From NCBI GenBank assembly GCA_027858355.1, contig JAQICW010000691.1:1-16860 (forward strand): DNA of 16,860 nt, written 5' to 3'. The position numbers were made by a program, and so were the translations under genes. Origin of the DNA: Desulfobacula sp. (lineage in GTDB: Bacteria; Desulfobacterota; Desulfobacteria; Desulfobacterales; Desulfobacteraceae). Below the pieces are notes generated by a model, which did not search any database, had not been told where the DNA came from, and saw only the letters and a program-made list of their open reading frames with translations. Positions 7,836-16,184 of this stretch are shown here, piece by piece. Position 1 is the stretch's first letter. Every line of letters begins with the position of its first letter.

Positions 7836-8894
7836 GACTCCCAGGCCTCGGGAACCATGAAGACCGGTTGCCATGAACAGGGCACTGTATCCGTCCTTTT
7901 TAAGGCTTTGAAGGGTGATATCCCTGCCGAATTCAACCGAGGTCTGAATATCAACGCCCAGTTTTTCAATCACTTCAATCTCTTTTGCAAGCTCAGCCTT
8001 TGGCAGCCGATATTCAGGAATCCCCACAGCCATCATTCCGCCCTTGACAGGCAGTTTTTCAAATATGGTGGCCTTGTATCCTTTTTGCGCCATATAATAG
8101 GCGCAGGTCAGTCCGGCAGGGCCAGATCCCACAATAGCGATTTTTTCATCCCGCTTTTCCGCAATTTCCGGGATATACGGGTCATTTCCTTCAAAATCAA
8201 GCTGGGCCAGGTACCTGTGAAGATACTGGATGGCCAGGGGTTCGTCCGCATCCCCCCTGGTACAGACGGTTTCACAGGGATGGTGGCAGACGCGGCCGCA
8301 GGAACCGGGGAAGGGATGTTCCTGTTTAAACAGTTTGAGTGCTTCAGTGTATTTTTCCTGGCGCATCAGGGCAATAAAGCCCTGGATGCTCACATGGGCG
8401 GGGCAGGTGGCCTTGCAGGGCGCGGTGGACCGTTTGTCCACGGCAAACGCACCCGGCATTCCCTGGGGATAGAGCTTATATATGGCTTTGCGATCCCTTA
8501 ACCCTTCATCAAACAGGTTTTTGACATCCACGGGACAAACCTTGGTACATTCACCGCAAGCCGTACATTTATCGAGGTCGACAAACCTTGGTTCCTGCTC
8601 CAGTGTTACCGTAAAATTTCCGGCTTGGCCTGTCACAGTATTGACCCGCGCCATTGTATGGAGATCAATGTTCAGGTGACGGCCGGCTTCAACCAGTTTC
8701 GGAGAGATGACGCACATGGAACAGTCATTTGTCGGAAATGTTTTGTCCAATTGCGCCATGATACCGCCGATCTGGGGCTGTTTTTCAACCAGGTGAACCA
8801 GGAAACCTGCATCAGCAAGATCCAGGGATGCCTGGATACCGGCGATTCCGGCACCAACCACCATTACTGCACCAACAATAGGGTCTTTTTTCAT
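7833..8894 (-). CDS. hdrA: HdrA2 (HdrA-NfnB fusion), N-terminal segment up to in-frame TAG
   Basis: This is the first 353 residues of a protein that, read through the TAG, would span 4446-8894 and have 1482 residues. It starts like HdrA: FAD motif GAGIAG (14-19), NDCSMC (Cys 58, 61) and a ferredoxin motif CTACGECTKVCP (110-121). From about residue 153 the NfnB/GltD module begins, with its N-terminal cysteines (160, 164, 199, 203, 207, 211), FAD motif GSGPAG (256-261) and GIPEYRLP (291-298). It stops in the middle of the FAD/NAD domain at LGV, where HdrA3 reads LGIPGEDL without a break. A 353-residue product would therefore be an incomplete fold. AAGGA lies about 11 bases before the ATG. Either a nonsense mutation or read-through could apply. 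Confidence 0.85.
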   Translation of the reverse strand: MKKDPIVGAVMVVGAGIAGIQASLDLADAGFLVHLVEKQPQIGGIMAQLDKTFPTNDCSMCVISPKLVEAGRHLNIDLHTMARVNTVTGQAGNFTVTLEQEPRFVDLDKCTACGECTKVCPVDVKNLFDEGLRDRKAIYKLYPQGMPGAFAVDKRSTAPCKATCPAHVSIQGFIALMRQEKYTEALKLFKQEHPFPGSCGRVCHHPCETVCTRGDADEPLAIQYLHRYLAQLDFEGNDPYIPEIAEKRDEKIAIVGSGPAGLTCAYYMAQKGYKATIFEKLPVKGGMMAVGIPEYRLPKAELAKEIEVIEKLGVDIQTSVEFGRDITLQSLKKDGYSALFMATGLHGSRGLGV

Positions 8895-8900
8895 CGCTTT

Positions 8901-9386
8901 TTATATCCTTATCTTTTCTATCAGACCATTGAAAATTTTTTTAAGATCTTCCTGGGTGATTTTTGATATCAGAAAACTTTCACAGTCTATTTCATCCACA
9001 ACCTTTGGCGTTTTTGAATCTGTTCCAGATGTGTCCACGCCGTAAACATTCATGGGTATGTCTGTTTTATGAGGTTTTTTTTTGCTGTGATGATCAAGCC
9101 AGGTATCACAATTGTCATGTGATCCGACAAACAGAATATGCATGTTGTATTTTTCCTTGATGCAGACCAGCCTGTAACCGCTTCCAAGATTGAACTTAAA
9201 CAGATTATTGATTCTTACATCCTTTTTTATTGACAGACGGCCTGCCTGGGAAGGCTTAACACCTTTCACAAGGCTCTGGATAATCATTTTCGCCCTTTTT
9301 GCAGCAATTGAAGGAGCCTTTTCCTGCGTTATCATCTGTTCGAGTATCTTTTCCACTTTGGGATGGACATGTATCTTGGCAATCAT
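8901..9386 (-). CDS. RelE/ParE-like small protein embedded in the operon
   Basis: This 161-residue protein has a first part (about 1-102) that resembles the RelE/ParE toxin fold. It shows a helical, lysine-rich N-terminus and then a strand region with SGYRLVCI (69-76), LFVGSHDNCDTWL (85-97) and a basic tail. Residues 103-161 are an extension I do not recognise. The ATG at 9386 is chosen because AAGGGA (9394-9399) lies 7 bases before it. The frame stays open to 9638, but that part overlaps hesB and reads as an Ala/Trp/Pro-rich shadow. No antitoxin-like gene adjoins it: hesB is 19 bases upstream and hdrA2 starts 6 bases downstream. Family membership is judged by eye. A non-toxic RNA- or protein-binding role is equally possible. 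Confidence 0.7.
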   Translation of the reverse strand: MIAKIHVHPKVEKILEQMITQEKAPSIAAKRAKMIIQSLVKGVKPSQAGRLSIKKDVRINNLFKFNLGSGYRLVCIKEKYNMHILFVGSHDNCDTWLDHHSKKKPHKTDIPMNVYGVDTSGTDSKTPKVVDEIDCESFLISKITQEDLKKIFNGLIEKIRI

Positions 9387-9405
9387 AGTGTGTTCCCTTG
9401 AAATT

Positions 9406-9717
9406 TTATTCGCAGCAGGAGCTGCCGTGGCCGCAGGAACTGCAACTCCCTCCAAGATCAAGGCTCGAATTGAGTTTAAACCCGGTTCCGGAGAACTCCA
9501 CCTCAACAACCCGGGCCTCTTCCAGAAGACTTGTCTCCATGATATATTCCACACCATTATAGGTGAAAACCGAATCGGTTTCTTTTTTCTCGTCCAATGC
9601 CATTGCCAATTGGGAGCCGCCGCATCCGCTGCTGACAAAAATCCGGACCGGCTGGACCTCTTTGCCGTTAAAATATTCTTTTACCTGTTCCTGGGCTGTC
9701 TTTGTAACTTTTATCAT
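9406..9717 (-). CDS. HesB/IscA-like iron-sulfur cluster protein
   Basis: This 103-residue protein has the HesB/IscA-like fold signature: an early SSGCGGSQLAMA segment (Cys 32), a central EYIMETSLL stretch, and a cysteine-rich tail GGSCSSCGHGSSCC (Cys 92, 95, 101, 102). IscA-type proteins carry iron or [Fe-S] clusters for insertion into targets. The tail here has more cysteines than the usual CGC(G) ending. The gene has AAGGAG about 7 bases before its ATG and lies 53 bases after flxA. Its place beside many Fe-S proteins suggests that it helps mature the Flx/Hdr complex, but this is inferred from context only. Confidence 0.85.
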   Translation of the reverse strand: MIKVTKTAQEQVKEYFNGKEVQPVRIFVSSGCGGSQLAMALDEKKETDSVFTYNGVEYIMETSLLEEARVVEVEFSGTGFKLNSSLDLGGSCSSCGHGSSCCE

Positions 9718-9770
9718 TTGGTTCTCCTTTGAGATTTTGGGTATTGCCCTTAAAGCTGTTATCCTGTTGA

Positions 9771-10616
9771 TTAAAATTCACCAGGTGTAAGATTCAGCTC
9801 TTCCAGTGTAAACACGGGGCCGTCCTTACACACCAGTTCTTTGCCGATATTACACCTGCCACACATGCCGATCCCGCATTTCATCCTGTTTTCAAGGCTC
9901 ATGAGGATATCGGCATCATGGTATCCAAGATCTTTTAATACCGGTTTTGTAAATTTGATCATGACAGGGGGGCCGCAGACCAGGGCTTTGGTGTCCTGAC
10001 GGCTTTTCGGGGCGCACTCCCGGGTCACTGTCGGGACAAATCCTTTATGGTACGGCCAATCCGGGTCATCTGTCGCATCAACCGTGATATGCATATGAAT
10101 ATCATCCCTTTTTTCCCAGTCCTCAAGTTCATCACGATACAGCAGCATGCCCGGATTTCTGGCTCCGTAAATGACGTCAATATTCCTGAAACGCTTCCTG
10201 TTTTCAGGCTCCAGCAGCAGTTTTACAGTGGATCTTAAAGTGGTAAAGGCAAAACCGCCACCAATGATCAGGATATTTTTGTTTTCCATCCCCTTTAAAG
10301 GAAATCCGTTGCCGAAGGGACCGCGGATGCCAATTTCATCGCCTTGTTTCATGTTGTGCAGAAATGAGGTCACTTTCCCTGTCCTGAACACGGTGAATTT
10401 TAAGATTCCCTCTTCTGTCGGGGAAGAAGCGATACCGATGGGGATTTCCCCCACACCCGGTATGGATAGCATGGCAAACTGTCCAGGAGTGTAAGAAAAC
10501 GCTTTTTCGTCTTCTTTGTCCTCGAATATAAACGTGAAGGTTTTTAGCATCCTGTCAATGGTTTCTGTTTTTACATCTTCAATCCTTACCGGGTAAGGCC
10601 TGTATGGATTTTTCAC
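9771..10616 (-). CDS. flxA: FlxA: FAD- and NAD(P)H-binding oxidoreductase subunit
   Basis: This 281-residue protein belongs to the ferredoxin-NADP reductase-like family that includes AsrB, hydrogenase gamma subunits and PyrK. It is the likely NADH entry point of the Flx module. The FAD domain carries PGQFAML (44-50) and PIGIASSP (59-66). The nucleotide-binding domain begins around IIGGGFAF (117-124) and includes CGPPVM (214-219). A C-terminal [2Fe-2S] site is formed by CGIGMCGRC and a following Cys (247, 252, 255, 263), as in PyrK-type proteins. The start is GTG, preceded by GAGGAGG 7 bases upstream and overlapping the flxB stop. NADH versus NADPH preference cannot be read reliably from the sequence. 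Confidence 0.92.
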   Translation of the reverse strand: MKNPYRPYPVRIEDVKTETIDRMLKTFTFIFEDKEDEKAFSYTPGQFAMLSIPGVGEIPIGIASSPTEEGILKFTVFRTGKVTSFLHNMKQGDEIGIRGPFGNGFPLKGMENKNILIIGGGFAFTTLRSTVKLLLEPENRKRFRNIDVIYGARNPGMLLYRDELEDWEKRDDIHMHITVDATDDPDWPYHKGFVPTVTRECAPKSRQDTKALVCGPPVMIKFTKPVLKDLGYHDADILMSLENRMKCGIGMCGRCNIGKELVCKDGPVFTLEELNLTPGEF

Positions 10617-11659
10617 TTGATGGCCTCCTCACGGTTCAGGATTTCACAAACCTTCCGGATATCGATATTGGCAGGGCAACTGTTTATGCACCGTCCGCAT
10701 CCAACACACATGATGCCCTGGTGATACTTGTCCATAAAATATTTAAGCTTGTGCATGAACCGGTTTCGAAACCGCTGCCAGCCCTCTGCTCTTGGATTGT
10801 GGCCCGAGGCATGGGCCGAATAAAGATCTGACATGCATGAATCCCATAACCGCAGCCGTATTCCATTGTCCCCGGATATCTCATCCTGAATGTCAAAGCA
10901 CCAGCAGGTGGGGCAAGCAAAGGTGCAGGTTCCGCAGTTGATGCAGGAAAAAGCCAGATCCTTCCAGAATGGCGCTTCATATAAATCAATAATGTTCGCC
11001 TTTTCAATCGTATCAAATGCCACTCTGGATGTAATTTTTGCTTCAGCCGCTTTTTTCAGTTGATCTATTTTCCCTTCAAGGCTTGTATCAGTTGTGACAA
11101 ATCCTGCAGCTGCTGCAAATTTTTTACCTTTTTGGGTAAGAATTTTTCCTGTGTATTCATCTCCAGTATCCACCAGAAGGATATCCAGGTATGTTTCATC
11201 AAACGGTCCTGTGCCGCAGCTTGTGGAAAAATTTGTCCGGGAAGGCTGGTTTTCTGCCAGCCCCACCAGGGTAAGCGTTTCATATCTTCTGATAAAATAC
11301 GGGTCTTTGATTTCTTCTGTGTCAAAGTTCATTTTCAGTATGTTAAGAGCTTTTGCATCGTATGGACGGATCCCCACGACAGCTCTTGGTGTTTCATCAA
11401 AAAGGATGTCTTCCATACCGGGACAATCTTGTTTTTTCTTGTCCCGGATAAACGTAAACATCTTTTCAGACTGGGGGAAAACCACTGCTTTGGCCGACAG
11501 CCGGGTCTCTTTGTAGTCAAGGTCAGGGGGTTCTCCTTTTTGAAGCTGTCTGAAGGTATGACCTTGTTTGTCTTTTACCGGGCCTGCAAGCATATAGCTT
11601 TCCTGTGCCTTTATCATTGCATTGGCCAGGTCTCTTTTTTTTATGCTGATCATTTTCAT
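10613..11659 (-). CDS. flxB: FlxB: AsrA-like [4Fe-4S] dicluster protein
   Basis: This 348-residue protein resembles the iron-sulfur subunit A of anaerobic sulfite reductase and the matching subunit of hydrogenase/Flx complexes. It would pass electrons from FlxA onward. The N-terminal 230 residues form the AsrA-type domain (VVGIRPYDAKAL at 94-105, then SCGTG). A first cluster motif, CINCGTCTFACPTCWC, covers 239-254, and a second, CVGCGRCINSCP, covers 318-329. The ATG at 11659 has AAGGA about 6 bases upstream; another ATG two codons on (11653) is also possible. The gap to flxC is 29 bases. The stop overlaps the GTG start of flxA by four bases (GTGA), indicating coupled translation and probably a physical complex. 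Confidence 0.87.
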   Translation of the reverse strand: MKMISIKKRDLANAMIKAQESYMLAGPVKDKQGHTFRQLQKGEPPDLDYKETRLSAKAVVFPQSEKMFTFIRDKKKQDCPGMEDILFDETPRAVVGIRPYDAKALNILKMNFDTEEIKDPYFIRRYETLTLVGLAENQPSRTNFSTSCGTGPFDETYLDILLVDTGDEYTGKILTQKGKKFAAAAGFVTTDTSLEGKIDQLKKAAEAKITSRVAFDTIEKANIIDLYEAPFWKDLAFSCINCGTCTFACPTCWCFDIQDEISGDNGIRLRLWDSCMSDLYSAHASGHNPRAEGWQRFRNRFMHKLKYFMDKYHQGIMCVGCGRCINSCPANIDIRKVCEILNREEAIK

Positions 11660-11688
11660 GCGGGTTCCTTTTGTATCTATTGAAGCGC

Positions 11689-12648
11689 CTATCGAATGAA
11701 TTCTTCCGGTTCATTGGGTTTGAACTGATCCAGAGCGGGACGCTGTTCCGGGTCCAATCCTGTTTCCCAGCCGTATTTTTCCACACACTCTTTTATGGTC
11801 TTACGGGTAAAGACTCTTATCTTGATGTCCATTGGACAGGCAGCTTCACATGCACCGCAATCCGTACACCGGCCTGCATCATGAAATGCCCTCAAAAGAT
11901 GCCAGGTCTTTATGTCTGTCGGATCTGTTGTCTTTCCCACCCATTGGGGCCTGGACCCGTCCACAAAACAGGTCGGACAATAGCACAGCGGACAGGCATT
12001 CCTGCAGGCATAACAACGGGTACAGCCGGAAAGCAGCGCATCAAAGAAGTTTTGTTTCTCTTCAACGCGCAGGGCCTCTATTTTTTCAACATCAAAAAAC
12101 CTGTCTTTAATTTCAAGCTCTGCGACCATGGGGCCTGCAAGTTCATCAAATATCACTGGATTTCTTTTAATACAGGTCTTGCAGTTGGCTTGCAGGACAT
12201 CTTTTCTGGCGATCTTTTTTTCACCTTTTCCACAGTTGACGACAAGGGTTTCACCATTGTCTTCCACCGATAAGATCTCACTGCCGGCTGCTTTGATTAA
12301 TGCCGCCTTATCGGCAAGCCCTGTACAGGGCACACCGATAATATAGAGCTGCTCCCTTTTGATTTTATTTTCAATGATATGGGTGACAAGATTGCGACTG
12401 TCACATCCTTTTACCAGAATCCCGATTTTGTCGGTTCTGTTGGTCAGGTAGGTGACAAGGTTCATTCTGCAGTTGCAGTCAAATGTAAGGCTCTCTGTCG
12501 CTTCTTGTGTTTTTGCAATAAACGGCTCAGACATAACCCCAAGACTTCCTCTGCGAAAGCCGATGACGGCATCTACCTTGCCTTCGCTCAATATCCTTTT
12601 TGATATCTGTCTTATCTTCTTTGTATACGGGTCTGGATACGGGTTCAT
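11689..12648 (-). CDS. flxC: FlxC: multi-cluster [4Fe-4S] electron-transfer protein
   Basis: This 319-residue protein probably relays electrons between FlxA/FlxB and FlxD. The N-terminal part (about 1-180) resembles the coenzyme F420 hydrogenase/dehydrogenase beta family, with Cys 58, 60, 82 (GCDSR), 108 (VPC), and 156/159 (CKTC). The C-terminal part has a ferredoxin motif CTRCYACRNACP (209-219) followed by LCYCPTC (222-227), and a second one, CTDCGACEAACP (261-271). The start overlaps the flxD stop by one base. The gene ends in TAG, with a second in-frame TAG four codons later. The FlxC name rests on position between FlxD and FlxB and on the cluster pattern. The functional split between FlxB and FlxC in the family is not well known to me. 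Confidence 0.85.
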   Translation of the reverse strand: MNPYPDPYTKKIRQISKRILSEGKVDAVIGFRRGSLGVMSEPFIAKTQEATESLTFDCNCRMNLVTYLTNRTDKIGILVKGCDSRNLVTHIIENKIKREQLYIIGVPCTGLADKAALIKAAGSEILSVEDNGETLVVNCGKGEKKIARKDVLQANCKTCIKRNPVIFDELAGPMVAELEIKDRFFDVEKIEALRVEEKQNFFDALLSGCTRCYACRNACPLCYCPTCFVDGSRPQWVGKTTDPTDIKTWHLLRAFHDAGRCTDCGACEAACPMDIKIRVFTRKTIKECVEKYGWETGLDPEQRPALDQFKPNEPEEFIR

Positions 12649-13079
12649 CAGGCCACCTCAGAAAGTGTTTTGATTAAATATGTTGCAGGCCCAAGTTTTT
12701 TAATCTCATCAATGACCTGTTGGGCTACGCTTGCAAATTTTACCCCTTCAGCCGATGATATCCATGAGAACTGCAGACGTCCCGGTTCCAGGCCGGTAAA
12801 CTCAAGAAGCTCCTTGAGCAGGGCAAATTTGCGCCTGGCATAAAAATTTCCTTCAATATAATGGCAGTCACCCGGATGGCATCCGGATACCCATACACCG
12901 TCAGCACCATTTCTTATGGCGTGGAGGATCATTTTAGCGGAAACCCGGCCTGAACAGGGAATTCTTATAATTCTCATGTTGGGGGGATACTGGAAACGGC
13001 TGACACCTGCCAGGTCTGCAGCCCCGTAGCTGCACCAGTTGCACAGAAAGGTGATTATTTTTGGTTCAAATTCAGTCAT
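12648..13079 (-). CDS. flxD: FlxD: MvhD-like [2Fe-2S] electron-transfer subunit
   Basis: This small protein passes electrons from the dehydrogenase module to HdrA, the role of MvhD in methanogens and FlxD in sulfate reducers. The 143 residues fit the family. The five cysteines of the MvhD signature are present: FLCNWC (13, 16) followed by SYGAADLAG, PCSGRV (42), and GCHPGDCHY (67, 72). The ATG at 13079 is chosen because GGAG (13088-13091 on the minus strand) stands 8 bases before it. A TTG at 13097 would extend the frame into the end of hdrA1 and has no such site. The stop overlaps the next start by one base (TGATG), which suggests translational coupling with flxC. The first cysteines are encoded as Cys, not selenocysteine as in some relatives such as BamF. 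Confidence 0.93.
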   Translation of the reverse strand: MTEFEPKIITFLCNWCSYGAADLAGVSRFQYPPNMRIIRIPCSGRVSAKMILHAIRNGADGVWVSGCHPGDCHYIEGNFYARRKFALLKELLEFTGLEPGRLQFSWISSAEGVKFASVAQQVIDEIKKLGPATYLIKTLSEVA

Positions 13080-13093
13080 GTTTATTTCTCCGT

Positions 13094-16000
13094 TCAAAAG
13101 GCATGGTCTATCATTGCCATTATCTGTTCTTCTTCAAACCCCTTTAATCCTACAGCTCCCGAGCGGCAGGAGGATACGCAGAGCCCGCATCCCTTGCAGA
13201 GCACAGGATTGACCGCAGCCTTGCCCTGGTCACGGCCTTCCAGGATAAAAGAAGGTGCCTTGTACGGGCAGACAGCGATGCAGACCCCGCAAGCACTGCA
13301 GAGCGCCGTATCAACAGAGGCTGTATTGCCAAGAGTTTTGATCTTTGTTTTGGCAAAAAGCCGTGTTACCCCGGAGGCAGCCGCCTGGGCCTGAGCCGTG
13401 GATTCGTCAATGGGTTTGGGATAATGGGCCAAGCCGCATAAAAAGACCCCGTCCACTGCAAAATTGGATGGTGAAAGCTTGACATGGGCTTCTGCAAAAA
13501 AGCCGTCACTGTCCATGGGTACCTTGAACAGTTTGGCAAGGGCTTGCTCCCTGTGAGAAACAACTGCACTGGCAAGCACCAGCATATCAGCCCTGATGAT
13601 GAATGCCCGTCTTAAATCCTGATCATTAACCCTGATCCTGAGTCCGCCTTTTCCTTTGCTAACCACTGGTTTGTCTTCTCTGACATACCGGATGAAGTGG
13701 ATACCTCTTTCTCTTGCTTGCCGGTAGAGCATTTCCTTTTCGCCATAGGTCCTGATATCCCGGTAAAGGATATAAATATCTATTTTGGGATTTTGTTCTT
13801 TTAAGAACAGGGCAGAAACCACGGAATGGGTACAGCAGACCTTAGAACAATATGGCCTTTCAGGTTCCCTTGATCCCACACATTGGATGAATACCGCTGT
13901 TTTTGAATTCAAAATCAGAGGATCTTTATCAATTGTTTTCCTGTCCAGTTCAAGACCGGTCATCACCCTTTTGTCTTCGCCGTAGAGGTATTCGGCCGGT
14001 CTGTACTCTTTTGCGCCAGTGGCAATTATTGCGGCACCATGCGAAATCAGGGATTCTTCCGTTTTGTTCTGCACAAGGGTTTCAAAATTACCCACAAATC
14101 CTCGTACATCAAAGAGGGTTGTTTCAAGATGCACCTTGATATCCGGATGGGACAGAACTGATTGTTTAAGTTCGTGCAAGGCGTTTTGAACGTCAACTCC
14201 TGTAGCTGTCCTGTGTATATTAAGCGCCTGACCGCCCAGTTCTTTTTGTTTTTCCACAAGGTCCACTTCAAATCCCTGGTCTGCTATGGATATTGCCGCT
14301 GTCATGCCGGATATGCCGCCTCCCACCACAAGCAGCCGTTTATTGATAGAAAGGGTTTCCTCTTCCAGGGGTGTAAAAAGGGCAACCTTGGAAACCGCCA
14401 TGTGAACGGAGTCCTTGGCCTTTTGGGTGGCCATTTCAGGAAAATCTCTGTGTACCCATGAATTATGGTTTCTGATATTGACCATCTCAAACAGGTACTT
14501 ATTCAACCCGGCATTGACCAGGGTCTCCTGGAACAGGGGTTCATGGGTACGGGGACTGCAGGCTGCAACCACGATCCGGTTCAATTTTTTTTCTTTGATA
14601 CGCGTTAAAATAATTTCCTGTGTATCCTGGGAACAGGTATACAAATTGTCCTCCGCATATTCAACGAACGGCAGTGTTGCTGCATAATCCCGCACTGCGG
14701 GGACGTCCACCACGCCACTGATGTTGATCCCGCAGTGGCACACAAAAACACCGATCCTTGGCACTTCACCGTTCACATCCCTTAAGGACGGTTCTGGTAT
14801 GGTTTTCACAAGGGTGCCTCGGCTTTCAGCAATTGAAGCCCCAGCGCAAAGGGCAGCAGAACCGGCTTCAATAACCGATTGGGGAATATCCTTTGGCCCT
14901 TGAAACGCCCCGCATACATAGATGCCATCCCTGGTGGTGGAAGTAGGGTTGAAAGAATGGGTTCTGCAAAATCTTTGTTCTGTCAGTTCAATATCAATTT
15001 TTTTAGCAAGCTTTTGAGTGCCGGGATCAATTTCCATACCAATGGAAAGTACGACAATATCAAAGCACTCTTTCAGGTTTTTCCCTTTGTCGGAATCAAA
15101 ATAACAAAGTGTCAGGTCCTTTTTTCCAGGTGACGGGTGAATCAGGTTCACACGACTTTTTACGAAACTGATGCCATGTTTTTCTTTAGCCTCATTGTAG
15201 CAGTTTTCAAACCCCTTGCCATGAGTTCTCATATCGATATAAAAGATGGTGCATGAAAGGTTCGGGTCATGTTCCTTTGCAATGATGGCCTGCTTAATGG
15301 CATACATGCAACAGACAGATGAACAATAACCATTGTCATATTTATTGATATCCCTTGATCCGATGCACTGGAGCCAGGCTATTTTTTTGGGCTTCTCATG
15401 ATCAGACAACCTGACCAGGTGACCCTGATAAGGTCCGGAAGCTGACAGCAGACGTTCGAATTCCAGGGATGTAACCACATCTTTTAATGTTTTCCATGAA
15501 TGCCCCCAAAAACCTTTAGGGCTGCATGGCCTGAAACCCGGGGCAAGGATAACAGATCCCACATTCAGGGTGAGGGTTTTATCCGTGTCCTCATAATTAA
15601 TCGCGCCTGAGGGACAGGTTTTTTCACAGTTGCCACATTTACCACGAGTCAGCTTGATGCAGTTATCAGGATCAATACAGTATTTTAATGGGACTGCCTG
15701 GGCATAAGGTACGTAAATGGCCTTGCGTTTAATCAGATTTTCATTATAAACATCATCGACTTTTTTGGGACATTCTTCCACGCAGGCACCACAGCCCACG
15801 CATTTTTCCAGGTCAACATACCTTGCCTTCTGGAAGATATCCACCTTGAAATTTCCTTTTTCACCACGGATATCTATCATGTCGGCAAGGGTGATAAGTT
15901 CGATGTTGATATGCCGACCGACTTCCACAAGTTTAGGCGACATGATGCACATGGAACAGTCATTAGTGGGGAAGGTCTTGTCCAGTTGCGCCATGACCCC

Positions 16001-16129
16001 GCCTATAGCCGGGCTCTTTTCCACCATATATACATAAAATCCCGAGTCAGCCAGATCAAGGGCAGCCTGAATACCGGCAATGCCGCCTCCTGCCACAAGG
16101 ACTGACCCAAGGGCTTGTTTTTTACTCAT
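13094..16129 (-). CDS. hdrA: HdrA1: duplicated HdrA-like flavin/iron-sulfur protein of the Flx-Hdr unit
   Basis: HdrA is the FAD-bearing, electron-bifurcating core of heterodisulfide reductase complexes. This 1011-residue protein is an HdrA-like flavin half followed by a full-length HdrA. The first half has GGGIAG (14-19) for FAD, the NDCSMC motif (Cys 58, 61), a ferredoxin motif (Cys 110, 113, 116, 120), another Cys set (165, 168, 172), then Cys 255 and CSSVCC (269-274). The second half has the HdrA N-terminal domain (Cys 464, 466, 499, 524), a second GGGISG (603-608), Cys 750 with CSKVCC (761-766), and a C-terminal pair of [4Fe-4S] motifs (944-954 and 978-988). It has no NfnB insertion, unlike HdrA2 and HdrA3. 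It sits between hdrB and flxD, the order seen in known hdrBA-flxDCBA operons. No in-frame stop is present. A start at 16135 is possible, but the ribosome binding site favours 16129. Confidence 0.93.
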   Translation of the reverse strand: MSKKQALGSVLVAGGGIAGIQAALDLADSGFYVYMVEKSPAIGGVMAQLDKTFPTNDCSMCIMSPKLVEVGRHINIELITLADMIDIRGEKGNFKVDIFQKARYVDLEKCVGCGACVEECPKKVDDVYNENLIKRKAIYVPYAQAVPLKYCIDPDNCIKLTRGKCGNCEKTCPSGAINYEDTDKTLTLNVGSVILAPGFRPCSPKGFWGHSWKTLKDVVTSLEFERLLSASGPYQGHLVRLSDHEKPKKIAWLQCIGSRDINKYDNGYCSSVCCMYAIKQAIIAKEHDPNLSCTIFYIDMRTHGKGFENCYNEAKEKHGISFVKSRVNLIHPSPGKKDLTLCYFDSDKGKNLKECFDIVVLSIGMEIDPGTQKLAKKIDIELTEQRFCRTHSFNPTSTTRDGIYVCGAFQGPKDIPQSVIEAGSAALCAGASIAESRGTLVKTIPEPSLRDVNGEVPRIGVFVCHCGINISGVVDVPAVRDYAATLPFVEYAEDNLYTCSQDTQEIILTRIKEKKLNRIVVAACSPRTHEPLFQETLVNAGLNKYLFEMVNIRNHNSWVHRDFPEMATQKAKDSVHMAVSKVALFTPLEEETLSINKRLLVVGGGISGMTAAISIADQGFEVDLVEKQKELGGQALNIHRTATGVDVQNALHELKQSVLSHPDIKVHLETTLFDVRGFVGNFETLVQNKTEESLISHGAAIIATGAKEYRPAEYLYGEDKRVMTGLELDRKTIDKDPLILNSKTAVFIQCVGSREPERPYCSKVCCTHSVVSALFLKEQNPKIDIYILYRDIRTYGEKEMLYRQARERGIHFIRYVREDKPVVSKGKGGLRIRVNDQDLRRAFIIRADMLVLASAVVSHREQALAKLFKVPMDSDGFFAEAHVKLSPSNFAVDGVFLCGLAHYPKPIDESTAQAQAAASGVTRLFAKTKIKTLGNTASVDTALCSACGVCIAVCPYKAPSFILEGRDQGKAAVNPVLCKGCGLCVSSCRSGAVGLKGFEEEQIMAMIDHAF

Positions 16130-16135
16130 AAACAT

Positions 16136-16141
16136 CTCCCT
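16136..16141 (-). promoter_or_regulatory. Ribosome binding site that decides the hdrA1 start
   Basis: The minus strand reads AGGGAG here. It touches the upstream ATG at 16135 directly but stands 6 bases from the ATG at 16129. The second ATG is therefore the more likely start, giving a protein that begins MSKK rather than MFMSKK. Confidence 0.6.
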
Positions 16142-16157
16142 GGAAAATTAATTTTCC
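16142..16157. repeat. 16-bp perfect palindrome before hdrA1
   Basis: The sequence GGAAAATTAATTTTCC is its own reverse complement. It lies between the stop of the HdrB-like gene and the ribosome binding site of hdrA1, ending directly beside that site. In the minus-strand mRNA it could form a short AU-rich hairpin close to the Shine-Dalgarno sequence, or the DNA could be an operator. Nothing else in the gap looks like a promoter or a terminator. The function is unknown. Confidence 0.5.
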
Positions 16158-16184
16158 TTTTACTTTTCCGGATCGACTTGCAGG

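Noticed and set aside
7857..8501. 214-codon open frame on the plus strand
   Set aside because: It lies antisense to conserved HdrA2 motifs, has no recognisable domain or ribosome binding site, and is a frame shadow. The same applies to the long plus-strand frames at 5529-6023, 11060-11683 and 11671-12273.
9387..9638. N-terminal extension of the RelE-like protein up to 9638
   Set aside because: The extension overlaps hesB in another frame and has shadow-like composition. The ATG at 9386 has a proper ribosome binding site.
13080..13097. TTG start for FlxD at 13097
   Set aside because: The ATG at 13079 has GGAG 8 bases upstream and gives the normal family N-terminus.
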